From: GCA-2862585 sp049890295
Lineage (GTDB): Bacteria; Bacteroidota; Bacteroidia; Flavobacteriales; UBA7312
Direction: 5' to 3'
Assembly: GCA_049890295.1 (NCBI GenBank)
Contig: JBMHBP010000023.1
Coordinates: 124,001-188,000, forward strand
Length of the DNA stretch: 64,000 bases
In this document: piece by piece, positions 45,331 to 53,480 of the stretch
Layout of the letters: every line of letters begins with the position of its first letter
Numbering within the stretch: position 1 is the first letter of the stretch
The notes under the pieces: model-generated
Told to the model about the DNA's origin: nothing
The model's input: only the letters and a program-made list of their open reading frames with translations
Database searches by the model: none
Made by a program: the position numbers and the translations under genes

Positions 45331-45960
45331 TTATTTGTTATTCATTGCGTTCAACATATTGGCATACATTTTGTTGAGTGCTTCAAGATTTGCTCCAAGT
45401 TTGGAAATTTCCAATTGGAATTTTTCTGAATCACCAACAGAATTACCCATATTTTGCATGGTTTTAAGCTGTAAATCATAATAAGTATTCATTTCAGCTA
45501 ATTTTCTGGAGGCTTCGCGCATTTGATCGCTGTATTCTCCAGTTGCAGATACTGCATCCATTGATTTATTAACGCCTTCTACGGTGTCGTTAAATGCTCT
45601 TAAGTTATCTCCAAGTCTAGTGATTAGTGCCTGATCCACATTAGCATTTTCAAGCATATTATCTAATTCTTGTACAGGTGTTTTTGCAGCACCTGAGGCT
45701 GATAATTTTTCATCTGGATCTTTCATGTATGCTAATTCAGGATAAACTAAACTCCAATCTGGTTCCTCATGTGGCTTTTCAAAAGCAGAAAAGAAGAAAA
45801 TAATAGCCTCGGTTGATAGACCAATGGTTAACATTGCACCAGCACCTGGCCAGTCCATAAGCTTAAATAATGCACCAAGGATTACGATAGCAGCTCCAAA
45901 ACCATAAAGCTTTGCCATACCATTTTTAAATCTCTTAGAGTTTGGGTTTATTAATGCCAT
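45331..45960 (-). CDS. gldL: T9SS motor / gliding motility protein GldL
   Basis: Inner-membrane stator-like partner of GldM. Two membrane helices lie near residues 18-35 (LYGFGAAIVILGALFKLMDW) and 41-60 (GAMLTIGLSTEAIIFFFSAF). The second contains Glu51, at the position of the conserved Glu reported as essential for proton flow in GldL of Flavobacterium johnsoniae. The remaining 145 residues are cytoplasmic and helical, with Met/Asn-rich coiled-coil character. 209 residues, normal length. It lies between gldK (28 bp) and gldM (34 bp). Confidence 0.95.
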   Translation of the reverse strand: MALINPNSKRFKNGMAKLYGFGAAIVILGALFKLMDWPGAGAMLTIGLSTEAIIFFFSAFEKPHEEPDWSLVYPELAYMKDPDEKLSASGAAKTPVQELDNMLENANVDQALITRLGDNLRAFNDTVEGVNKSMDAVSATGEYSDQMREASRKLAEMNTYYDLQLKTMQNMGNSVGDSEKFQLEISKLGANLEALNKMYANMLNAMNNK

Positions 45961-45987
45961 AATTTATAAGTGTAAAATATTTAAAGT

Positions 45988-47286
45988 TTATCTAAAATCT
46001 GCTTTATCTCTTCCAATGAAAGAAATCACATTACGAAATCCTATGTATGATTTTGCTGTATCTTGAAATTCATAATCTCTTGTTCCTACTTGAATAAAGT
46101 GTGAGATATCTTTCCATGATCCGCCTCTAATGACCTTTCTTTTCAAAATCTCTGGGTCGGTATCTTGAGCATCATAACTGAAATCCATATTCATGTCATG
46201 TGAGAAATTAAACGCTGATTCATCGTAAGCGTTATTTGTCCACTCTGCTACATTACCTGACATATCATAAAGACCAAAGTTATTTGGATTGTAAGAAGCA
46301 ACTTTTACGGTTTTGATTCCGCCATCAGCAACATAATTACCACGTCTAGGCTTAAAGTTGGCTAAAAAACACCCAACTTCATTAGTGGTATAAGGGCCTC
46401 CCCAAGGATATGGAGACAAATCTAATCCTCCACGTGCTGCATACTCCCACTCAGACTCTGTTGGCAGCCTGAACTCATCATGTAAAGGCTCATCACGACT
46501 AATTAAATAGTTATCTAAAATATGAGTTCTCCACTTGGAAAAGGCAACAGCTTGTTTCCAACTAACTCCAACTACTGGATAATCATCAAAAGCTGGGTGA
46601 TGGAAATAGTTCCTTGACCAGGGGTCATTATAAGAATAGGTATAATCTGAAGTCCACACTAATGTATCTGGAAAAATATTAAGCTCTGGTTTTTCTACAA
46701 AAACTGAACGATCAATTTTACCTTGGGCCTTGTTGGCTTTAGTTGAGGCTCTCTGAATATCTACCTCTTCATAGACATAGTTGAATTTTCTTGTATCAAA
46801 CTCTCTTCTTGAGTAAAATCTTTCATGTTCGGGTAAGTACATCTCATCTTCGAGCACTTCACGAACCTCAGCATCATCCCATCTGATATTTCTATTCCAG
46901 TCGATAATGGGAGGGTCGATAAAGTTACCATAATCATCTTCCTCGATTAACTCATAACCTTCAACACCATTCTCACCTAATAAAACTCTAGCTATAGAGT
47001 CTCTAACCCAATGAACAAATTGTCGATATTCATTATTGGTAATTTCAGTTTCGTCAATATAAAAAGCTGCGACAGATACCGTTTTGTGTTGGGTAACGTG
47101 TGCATAAGGTACATCTTGATCGCCTGGCCCCATGTTAAAGCTTCCTTGTGGAATAAAGACCATTCCGTAAGGGTCAGTTGGATTCCAAACAGGGCGGTTC
47201 TGAACACCTATTAATTCACCATTTCCAGAGTTGGAACAAGCTCCAGCTAGGATAGCAATTAAACCTAAGACAAATAAATTTTTCAT
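45988..47286 (-). CDS. gldK: T9SS ring lipoprotein / gliding motility protein GldK
   Basis: Outer-membrane-associated lipoprotein of the T9SS ring. Signal MKNLFVLGLIAILAGAC has an AGAC lipobox with the lipidated Cys at residue 17. The rest is a formylglycine-generating-enzyme (SUMF1)-like fold: GMVFIPQGSFNMGPGDQDVP, FYIDETEITNNEYRQFVHW, YPVVGVSWKQAVAFSKW, RLPTESEWEYAARGG and KVIRGGSWKD with GFRNV. This fold in GldK is structural and not known to be catalytic. 432 residues. First gene of gldKLMN, 112 bp downstream of porP/sprF. Confidence 0.95.
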   Translation of the reverse strand: MKNLFVLGLIAILAGACSNSGNGELIGVQNRPVWNPTDPYGMVFIPQGSFNMGPGDQDVPYAHVTQHKTVSVAAFYIDETEITNNEYRQFVHWVRDSIARVLLGENGVEGYELIEEDDYGNFIDPPIIDWNRNIRWDDAEVREVLEDEMYLPEHERFYSRREFDTRKFNYVYEEVDIQRASTKANKAQGKIDRSVFVEKPELNIFPDTLVWTSDYTYSYNDPWSRNYFHHPAFDDYPVVGVSWKQAVAFSKWRTHILDNYLISRDEPLHDEFRLPTESEWEYAARGGLDLSPYPWGGPYTTNEVGCFLANFKPRRGNYVADGGIKTVKVASYNPNNFGLYDMSGNVAEWTNNAYDESAFNFSHDMNMDFSYDAQDTDPEILKRKVIRGGSWKDISHFIQVGTRDYEFQDTAKSYIGFRNVISFIGRDKADFR

Positions 47287-47339
47287 AATTCTTGTTTTTA
47301 CCTCTAGCGAGGGTTTGTATTTTCTCTCAAAGCCACAAA

Positions 47340-47365
47340 ATCACCACTGTAAAAATAGTGATGAT
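47340..47365 (-). terminator. Hairpin between porP/sprF and gldK
   Basis: On the minus strand ATCATCACT and AGTGGTGAT form a 9-bp stem (one T-G wobble) around an 8-base loop, followed by TTTT. The T run is short, so it may be a partial terminator or mRNA-end stabiliser that lowers gldKLMN expression relative to porP, or it may be incidental. Confidence 0.4.
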
Positions 47366-47382
47366 TTGATTTAGGAAAGTCA

Positions 47383-47390
47383 CAAATATA
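47383..47390 (-). promoter_or_regulatory. Candidate -7 box upstream of gldK
   Basis: Minus strand TATATTTG fits TAnnTTTG, between the porP stop (47399) and gldK. It lies 96 bp from the gldK start and upstream of the hairpin at 47340-47365. No -33 partner is clear. Confidence 0.3.
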
Positions 47391-47398
47391 ATAAACTT

Positions 47399-48304
47399 TT
47401 ACAGATATCTAGGATTTTTATACCCTTTGAAAACCTTGTTGTAATCTATTTTGAAACAATACCCCAACATAAACTCAATACTACCAGCATTGGACACGTT
47501 TGTTGTTGGAATATCATATGAAACTCCAAATTTCAAATCATCATTTATATGCATACCTAATAATAACACAGCTCGCGTACTTGGTCTATATGTAACTCCT
47601 CCCCATAACTTTTTATTGTATTCTAATAGCGATGTTAAATCAACGGTTGTTGTCACACCCTCAGTTTTGGCTAAAATTGATGGTTTTAAATCAATCTTTT
47701 CACTCAATGCATGTATGTAGCCTGCCGTAAGATAATAATGACGTTTTATATCTAGTATATCAATAGATGTTGAGATAGTAGGCTCATTTAAATGCTTTGA
47801 TGAAATACCTACATACACCTTTTCTGAATTAAAATACAAGCCTGCTCCTATATCTAAACCTGATGCTTTTTCATCTGTAGTAGGAATTGAAGGGTCTGGA
47901 GTTTCAGTAATGATACTACTACCATCAATTCCATCTTGTATAACGCCTACCGAAACACCAATTCCTAAATTTCCACCAGCTAGTTCAAGTCGATAAGCAT
48001 AGGATAAGTTTAATGACAAAAACTCATTTTGAGCTATTTTGTCAGTAATAACATTGAGCCCTAGACCACCATTCAATAAACGAACTGGACTTTCAACTGA
48101 TAAATTTGTAGTTGTTGGTGCATCTTCAAATCCTACCCACTGCGACCTATGTAATGCGGTTGCGCAAATTGCTTGTTCGCTTCCAGCAGATGCAGGGTTG
48201 AAAGCTAATTTATTGAATAAATAATGACTAAATTGAGGATCTTGTTGAGCTTGAGATAAAATCGTCATCTTTAGCAACAGGAAAAGTAAAAAGTATTTTT
48301 TCAT
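47399..48304 (-). CDS. PorP/SprF family type IX secretion system membrane protein
   Basis: Outer-membrane beta-barrel protein of the PorP/SprF family, which attaches or helps export T9SS cargo. Start 48304 is preferred because it begins a proper signal peptide (MKKYFLLFLLLKMTILSQAQ); the frame runs nine codons further upstream to another Met. The mature N-terminus QDPQFSHYLFNKLAFNPASA with HRSQWVGFEDAP is the family signature. The C-terminus (SIEFMLGYCFKIDY then YKNPRYL) ends with the typical -NPRYL motif. About 301 residues. Adjacent gldKLMN fits the conserved linkage in Bacteroidota. Confidence 0.92.
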   Translation of the reverse strand: MKKYFLLFLLLKMTILSQAQQDPQFSHYLFNKLAFNPASAGSEQAICATALHRSQWVGFEDAPTTTNLSVESPVRLLNGGLGLNVITDKIAQNEFLSLNLSYAYRLELAGGNLGIGVSVGVIQDGIDGSSIITETPDPSIPTTDEKASGLDIGAGLYFNSEKVYVGISSKHLNEPTISTSIDILDIKRHYYLTAGYIHALSEKIDLKPSILAKTEGVTTTVDLTSLLEYNKKLWGGVTYRPSTRAVLLLGMHINDDLKFGVSYDIPTTNVSNAGSIEFMLGYCFKIDYNKVFKGYKNPRYL

Positions 48305-48397
48305 AAGAGATAACGTCAAATCATTTATCACATTAATATTCGGCTAAAATAACTATTTTTTTTTAGTGCTAAAAGAAATGTTATTATCGTCAAAAGT

Positions 48398-49546
48398 TTA
48401 GTTTAATTTTTGGAAAGCTTTCCACCACCTTTCAGGTATATTTCCTTTGACTGCATCTTGATAATCTTGGTAGGAACATGGAATAAAACAGCTCTCAGAA
48501 TCTTCAGTGGTTTGAGCAAATGGTATTTCTACCCACCATTTATCAGTTTTGGTATTTTTATAAAAACAAATATTATACTCGCCATCACGCATTGATACGT
48601 GAAACTTTGTCATATCAGCATCTGTAGGCTGAAATTGCTTCATTTTGTGAAAAAATCCATCGAAAAAACACCATATCAATTGTGCAATCAAACGAGCAGT
48701 TTTCGATTCTACGTCTCGCTTAAAATCGTAATGATAAATACCCAGTGATTTTAACTTACTACCAATACCTGAATAACGCATAATCTGACAAATTTCTTCT
48801 GCGTAAAAGCCATTGGGGGAACCGTGGGCATTGGCTGGCGATTCTGATAAACGTATACTATTTAAGTCTAAAGAAATGAAGTCTGTATTTCTCAAAATAG
48901 GCTCTACTTCACTAATCTTATGACGTATTTCACCTAGTCTATAGATATCGAAATACAAATCATCCATTAGCTTTATGGATGAGGATGGGTTTAAAAACGA
49001 TTGATAGCCGATATTTGAATAATTGAATAATACATTTGGTTTGGTATTTAGTATTTCAGAAAGGTAAGAATGAGAAGGGTGATTTAAACCTTCAAAACCT
49101 AAATCGAGCCTTGAGTCGATTGAAACAAAGCTTGATATTTTTGATTGTTTAACACAAGAATTGTACTGCGAAATAGTTAAATCTTGACCTCCACCAATTA
49201 CTAAAGAAAATAAATTCCGATGTTCGCACTCTATCAAAACATCGGTTAACAGCTGATAGGTATCTGTCAAACGTTCTCCTAGCACTAAGTTTCCTAAGTC
49301 AGCAATTCGCAATCTTTCAGGCCCTTCAAATAGACTATAAAGCTCTTTCCTAACTAATGAAAATGATATTTCCTCATTTTGTGCCATATCGCCTCTAAGC
49401 TCAGGTACACAAAAAATGACTAAATCAGCTTCGGCTAGATTTGGAAAATCTCCCTTAGTATATGCCATAATTTTACTCCCTAACTGATTTGGTAAAAAGT
49501 GACCTAAATCATCAATAATTGGCTTAAAACTCAGCTCAAATTCCAT
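48398..49546 (-). CDS. Arginase/formimidoylglutamase-fold protein with degenerate metal site
   Basis: A 382-residue ureohydrolase-fold protein of the kind usually annotated formimidoylglutamase in Flavobacteriales. The three metal motifs are recognisable but altered. SLVIGGGQDLTISQY has Gln121 where GGxH is expected. FVSIDSRLDLGF has Asp144-Ser-Arg146-Leu-Asp148 where DAHxD is expected. FISLDLNSIRLSESPANAHG has Asp227-Leu-Asn229 where SxDxDxxDP is expected. Three of six metal ligands are therefore lost, so hydrolase activity is doubtful. The start shares one base with the topA stop (TAATG), giving tight coupling to topA. A scaffold or regulatory role is possible but unproven. Confidence 0.8.
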   Translation of the reverse strand: MEFELSFKPIIDDLGHFLPNQLGSKIMAYTKGDFPNLAEADLVIFCVPELRGDMAQNEEISFSLVRKELYSLFEGPERLRIADLGNLVLGERLTDTYQLLTDVLIECEHRNLFSLVIGGGQDLTISQYNSCVKQSKISSFVSIDSRLDLGFEGLNHPSHSYLSEILNTKPNVLFNYSNIGYQSFLNPSSSIKLMDDLYFDIYRLGEIRHKISEVEPILRNTDFISLDLNSIRLSESPANAHGSPNGFYAEEICQIMRYSGIGSKLKSLGIYHYDFKRDVESKTARLIAQLIWCFFDGFFHKMKQFQPTDADMTKFHVSMRDGEYNICFYKNTKTDKWWVEIPFAQTTEDSESCFIPCSYQDYQDAVKGNIPERWWKAFQKLN

Positions 49547-51855
49547 TATTTTTTCTTACTTTTTGCTGCTAAGTCAAGACACATTTCTCGAGTCAAAGAT
49601 TTAGGTTCAACATCTTTAGGAATCTTAACATTGGTCTTGTTTTTTCTAGCCCCCTCTCCGATTTGAATGAATGGTCCATAGCGACCATTCAATACTTGAA
49701 CTAGTGGGTCGCCTTCAAATCGATTTATAGTTTTCTCAGCCTCTGCTTTACGATGGGCTAAAATGAGTTCTACAGCTCTTGCTATTTCAATAGTCAAAGG
49801 TTCGTCTCCATTATCTTTTTTTATTGAAATAAATTTACCTTTATGTCTCAAGTATGGACCAAATCTTCCTATGGAAGTAACAACCTCCTCATCTTCAAAA
49901 TTTCCTACTGTTCGAGGTAACTTGAATAGCTCTAAAGCCTCCTCCAATGTTATGGTAGAAATGCTTTGATCTGCTAGTAATGAAGCAAATCGCGGTTTCT
50001 TTTCATCGCTCACTTCACCAATTTGAACCATAGGACCAAATCGACCAATCTTGACATAGACATTTTCACCCGATGCAGGCTCAACTCCTAGCAGTTTTTG
50101 ACCTTTAGCTGTTTCAGAATTATCAGCAACATCATTGACTGTTTTAGAAAAAGAATTATAAAACTGTCCAATCATATCATTCCAAACCTTATCGCCTTTA
50201 GCGATATCATCAAACTCCTTTTCTACCTCAGCGGTAAAACTGTAATCCATAACCTTTTTAAAGTTATCATTTAGAAAGTCCGTGACAACAATTCCTATAT
50301 CAGTAGGTTTCATTTTAGATTTGTCTGATCCAGTTTTCTCAGATTTTATACTTTCACTAATTTCTTGATTTGTTAGTGTTAGCAAAACGTGATCTTTCTT
50401 TACTCCTTCACTTTGACCCTTCACAACATAACCTCTATTTTGAATGGTGGTAATTGTAGATGCGTAAGTTGATGGACGTCCAATTCCTAATTCCTCAAGA
50501 CGCTTTACTAGACTAGCCTCTGTGTATCTTGCTTTGGGTTTGCTAAATCGTTCTGTTGCTACTATTTCTTTATTTAATACTACTTCATTTTCTGATAATT
50601 TTGGAAGCATTCCATCCTGTTCTTCATCTTCATTATCGTTTCCTTCCAAATAAACCTTTAAAAAACCATCAAACTTGATCATTTCTCCTTTAGAAACAAA
50701 TAGATTATTATTATTGGAGTTGGTAATGTGGACAGTTGTCCGCTCAAGTTGAGCTTCGGCCATCTGTGATGAAATGGTTCTTTTCCAAATCAAAGTATAT
50801 AATCGTTGTAAATTTCTATCGGCTGTTATGACTGGCTGAGAGAGGTTGGTTGGTCGAATTGCCTCATGTGCTTCTTGAGCACCTTTTGATTTAGTACTAA
50901 ACTGTCGGCTTTTAGCATATTCCTTTCCAAATTCCTTTTCTATATAGCTAGCAGCAGTTTGCATTGCTTCCTTAGATAAATTCACACTGTCCGTACGCAT
51001 GTATGTGATCGTACCTGACTCGTATAATTTTTGTGCTACACTCATTGTTTGACCTACTGAAAAACCTAATTTTCTAGAGGCTTCTTGCTGAAGTGTAGAA
51101 GTTGTAAATGGTGCTGATGGTGACTTTTTTGCCGGTTTTTTAACCAAGGAAGATACTGTGAACTGAGCATCTACACAAGTCGTAAGAAAGTTTAACGCTT
51201 CTTCTTTTGAGTCAAAGCGTTTATCTAAATCAGCCCTAAATGATTTTCCGGTATTATTGGTGAAAATTGCAGTGACCTTAAAAGATGATACACTAACAAA
51301 GTCAATAATTTCCTTTTCGCGTTCTACTATCAGCCTAACAGCCACCGACTGTACTCTACCTGCCGAAAGTCCATATTTAACTTTTTTCCATAATACAGGA
51401 GAAAGTTCAAACCCCACTAATCGATCAAGCACTCTACGTGCCTGTTGAGCATTAACCAAATTGACATCCAGATTCCTTGGATTCTGTACTGCTTTTTGAA
51501 TAGCAGATTTAGTAATCTCATTAAACACAATACGTTTAGTTTTAGCATCTTCTAGTTTTAGAGCCTCAACCAAATGCCATGCAATTGCTTCGCCCTCTCG
51601 ATCCTCATCCGTTGCAAGCCATACAAGCTCTGACTTCTTAGATAATTTCGAGAGTTCATCGACTACCTTTTTTTTATCAGGGCTTATTTCATAGGTTGGC
51701 TTGAATCCGTTTTCTATATCGATAGCCATACCGCCCTTCTTTGGTAAGTCTCTAATGTGTCCAATACTGGATTTTACTGTGAAGTCTTTGCCTAAGTATT
51801 TTTCAATAGTTTTAGCTTTAGCAGGGGACTCAACGATTACTAAATTTTTTGTCAT
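49546..51855 (-). CDS. topA: DNA topoisomerase I
   Basis: Type IA topoisomerase that relaxes negative supercoils. The N-terminal Toprim domain is KNLVIVESPAKAKTIEKYLG with WLATDEDREGEAIAWHL (the metal-binding DxDxE-like site). NAQQARRVLDRLVGFELSPV, LSAGRVQSVAVRLIVERE and the catalytic Tyr in SGTITYMRTDSVNLSKEAMQ follow, then ELGIGRPSTYASTITTIQNR. The C-terminus has three Topo_C repeats (VYVKIGRFGPMVQIGE, SIGRFGPYLRHKGKFISI, LNGRYGPFIQIGEGARKNKT) and no zinc fingers. 769 residues, a little short for the class. Overlaps the downstream arginase-fold gene by one base. Confidence 0.96.
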   Translation of the reverse strand: MTKNLVIVESPAKAKTIEKYLGKDFTVKSSIGHIRDLPKKGGMAIDIENGFKPTYEISPDKKKVVDELSKLSKKSELVWLATDEDREGEAIAWHLVEALKLEDAKTKRIVFNEITKSAIQKAVQNPRNLDVNLVNAQQARRVLDRLVGFELSPVLWKKVKYGLSAGRVQSVAVRLIVEREKEIIDFVSVSSFKVTAIFTNNTGKSFRADLDKRFDSKEEALNFLTTCVDAQFTVSSLVKKPAKKSPSAPFTTSTLQQEASRKLGFSVGQTMSVAQKLYESGTITYMRTDSVNLSKEAMQTAASYIEKEFGKEYAKSRQFSTKSKGAQEAHEAIRPTNLSQPVITADRNLQRLYTLIWKRTISSQMAEAQLERTTVHITNSNNNNLFVSKGEMIKFDGFLKVYLEGNDNEDEEQDGMLPKLSENEVVLNKEIVATERFSKPKARYTEASLVKRLEELGIGRPSTYASTITTIQNRGYVVKGQSEGVKKDHVLLTLTNQEISESIKSEKTGSDKSKMKPTDIGIVVTDFLNDNFKKVMDYSFTAEVEKEFDDIAKGDKVWNDMIGQFYNSFSKTVNDVADNSETAKGQKLLGVEPASGENVYVKIGRFGPMVQIGEVSDEKKPRFASLLADQSISTITLEEALELFKLPRTVGNFEDEEVVTSIGRFGPYLRHKGKFISIKKDNGDEPLTIEIARAVELILAHRKAEAEKTINRFEGDPLVQVLNGRYGPFIQIGEGARKNKTNVKIPKDVEPKSLTREMCLDLAAKSKKK

Positions 51856-51886
51856 AAGAAAATAAGTTGATTCGTTAAATAGAGTG

Positions 51887-51918
51887 CAAATATATTACTC
51901 ATTTTTTCAAAATCACAA
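51887..51918 (-). promoter_or_regulatory. Candidate topA promoter (TTG, 21-bp spacer, TATATTTG)
   Basis: Minus strand: TTG at 51918-51916, a 21-base spacer, then TATATTTG at 51894-51887, about 31 bp before the topA start at 51855. It lies back-to-back with the miaB -7 box. Confidence 0.5.
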
Positions 51919-51941
51919 TTGACTGACTCAACATTAATACG

Positions 51942-51962
51942 TTATATTATTATATAATATAA
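51942..51962. other. AT-only inverted repeat in the topA/miaB divergent spacer
   Basis: TTATATT ... AATATAA flank an AT core, a near-palindrome of 21 bases midway between the two divergent promoters. It could be an easily melted element sensitive to supercoiling or a protein site; it may also be incidental in DNA this AT-rich. Confidence 0.35.
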
Positions 51963-52005
51963 GTTTTTCAAAAAAAAATATTTCTGTCAATTTGTCAGTT
52001 TTTGT

Positions 52006-52013
52006 TAATTTTG
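52006..52013 (+). promoter_or_regulatory. Candidate -7 box for the miaB operon
   Basis: TAATTTTG fits TAnnTTTG and ends 18 bp before the miaB ATG at 52032. A partial TCTG at 51983-51986 lies at the 19-bp spacing. Confidence 0.45.
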
Positions 52014-52031
52014 CACGTCTAACATAAACCA

Positions 52032-53480
52032 ATGAGTGAAATAGAAAAAATTATTGACCCCTCAAAACAAGGCCAAGCACTAGATAAATATTCCCCAATT
52101 CAAGGTGAAAAGAAAATGTATATTGAAAGCTACGGCTGTCAAATGAATTTTTCTGATAGTGAGATTGTTGCTTCAATATTAAACAAAGAAGGTTTTTCAA
52201 CAACACCAAATATAGAAGAAGCCAATTTGGTTCTCGTTAACACTTGTTCAATTCGTGAAAAAGCCGAACAAACTGTTAGAAATCGGCTAAAGGTCTACAA
52301 TGCCATAAAGAAAAAACAAAACCCTGCTATGCTAGTTGGCGTATTAGGATGTATGGCTGAGCGACTTAAAGAGAAATTCTTAGAGGAAGAAAAATTAGTC
52401 GATATAGTTGTTGGGCCAGACGCATACAGAGACTTACCAAATCTTATAGAGGAAGTAAATGATGGCCGCAAAGCTGTTAATGTAATTCTTTCAAAAGAAG
52501 AAACCTATGCCGAAATCAGTCCGGTAAGGCTAGGTGGAAATGGTATTACTGCCTTTGTTTCCATTACTAGAGGGTGTGATAATATGTGTTCGTTTTGTGT
52601 AGTTCCCTTTACTAGAGGTAGAGAGCGAAGCAGAAATCCTGAAAGTATTGTCAATGAATGTCATCAATTAGTAAAGGACGGCTACAAGGAAGTCACACTT
52701 TTAGGTCAAAATGTAGATTCCTATTTATGGCATGGCGGCGGGCTTAAAAAAGAGTTTCATAAGCTTAGTAAAGAAGAGCAGGCTAAGAGTACTAATTTCG
52801 CTCAACTTTTAGCACTAGTGGCAGAGGTCAGCCCTGAACTTCGTGTACGATTTTCTACTTCTCATCCAAAAGACATGCAAGATGATGTTCTCCATACTAT
52901 TGCTAAGTATGAGAATATTTGCAACTATATACACCTACCTGTACAATCAGGAAATACAAGGGTACTAGAACTGATGAATAGAGGATACACAAGAGAATGG
53001 TATTTAGATCGAATAGCAGCTATTAGACAAATTATACCCGATTGTGCAGTTTCTATGGATATTATTGCCGGATTTTGTAGTGAAACAGAGGAAGAACATC
53101 AAGATACACTAAGCCTTATGGATATTGTTAAATACGATTTTGGCTACATGTTTAGTTATTCTGAACGACCAAATACACAGGCTCAACGTAAGCTGACCGA
53201 TGATATTCCTGAAGAAATTAAAAAAAGACGACTCCAAGAAATCATAAGTCTTCAAATGAAACATTCATTGTACAGAAATCAGCAACATGTAGGTAAAACC
53301 CACAAAGTGTTGATTGAAGGTGTATCCAAAAAATCCGACAACGAACTGTTTGGTAGAAATACTCAAAATACTGTGGTTGTATTCCCAAGAGAACAATTCA
53401 ATGCTGGTGATTACGTTATGGTTCATGTCGACTCATGTACAGCCGCTACTCTGAAAGGAAAAGTAATAGTAAAACTATGA
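52032..53480 (+). CDS. miaB: tRNA-i6A37 methylthiotransferase MiaB
   Basis: Radical-SAM enzyme that adds the 2-methylthio group to i6A37 of tRNAs. The UPF0004 N-terminal domain begins YIESYGCQMNFSDSEIVASI with LVNTCSIREKAEQTVRNR and VGVLGCMAERLKEKF, giving the three Cys of the auxiliary cluster. The radical-SAM CxxxCxxC is in ITRGCDNMCSFCVVPFTRGR. A TRAM domain closes the protein (KTHKVLIEGVSKKS to LKGKVIVKL). 482 residues. First gene of a five-gene operon; its stop overlaps the next start as ATGA. Confidence 0.96.
   Translation: MSEIEKIIDPSKQGQALDKYSPIQGEKKMYIESYGCQMNFSDSEIVASILNKEGFSTTPNIEEANLVLVNTCSIREKAEQTVRNRLKVYNAIKKKQNPAMLVGVLGCMAERLKEKFLEEEKLVDIVVGPDAYRDLPNLIEEVNDGRKAVNVILSKEETYAEISPVRLGGNGITAFVSITRGCDNMCSFCVVPFTRGRERSRNPESIVNECHQLVKDGYKEVTLLGQNVDSYLWHGGGLKKEFHKLSKEEQAKSTNFAQLLALVAEVSPELRVRFSTSHPKDMQDDVLHTIAKYENICNYIHLPVQSGNTRVLELMNRGYTREWYLDRIAAIRQIIPDCAVSMDIIAGFCSETEEEHQDTLSLMDIVKYDFGYMFSYSERPNTQAQRKLTDDIPEEIKKRRLQEIISLQMKHSLYRNQQHVGKTHKVLIEGVSKKSDNELFGRNTQNTVVVFPREQFNAGDYVMVHVDSCTAATLKGKVIVKL

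Noticed and set aside
48398..49546. Calling this gene hutG because hutU is also in the window
   Set aside because: The genes are 44 kb apart and the metal-binding residues are degenerate, so a histidine-degradation role is not supported.
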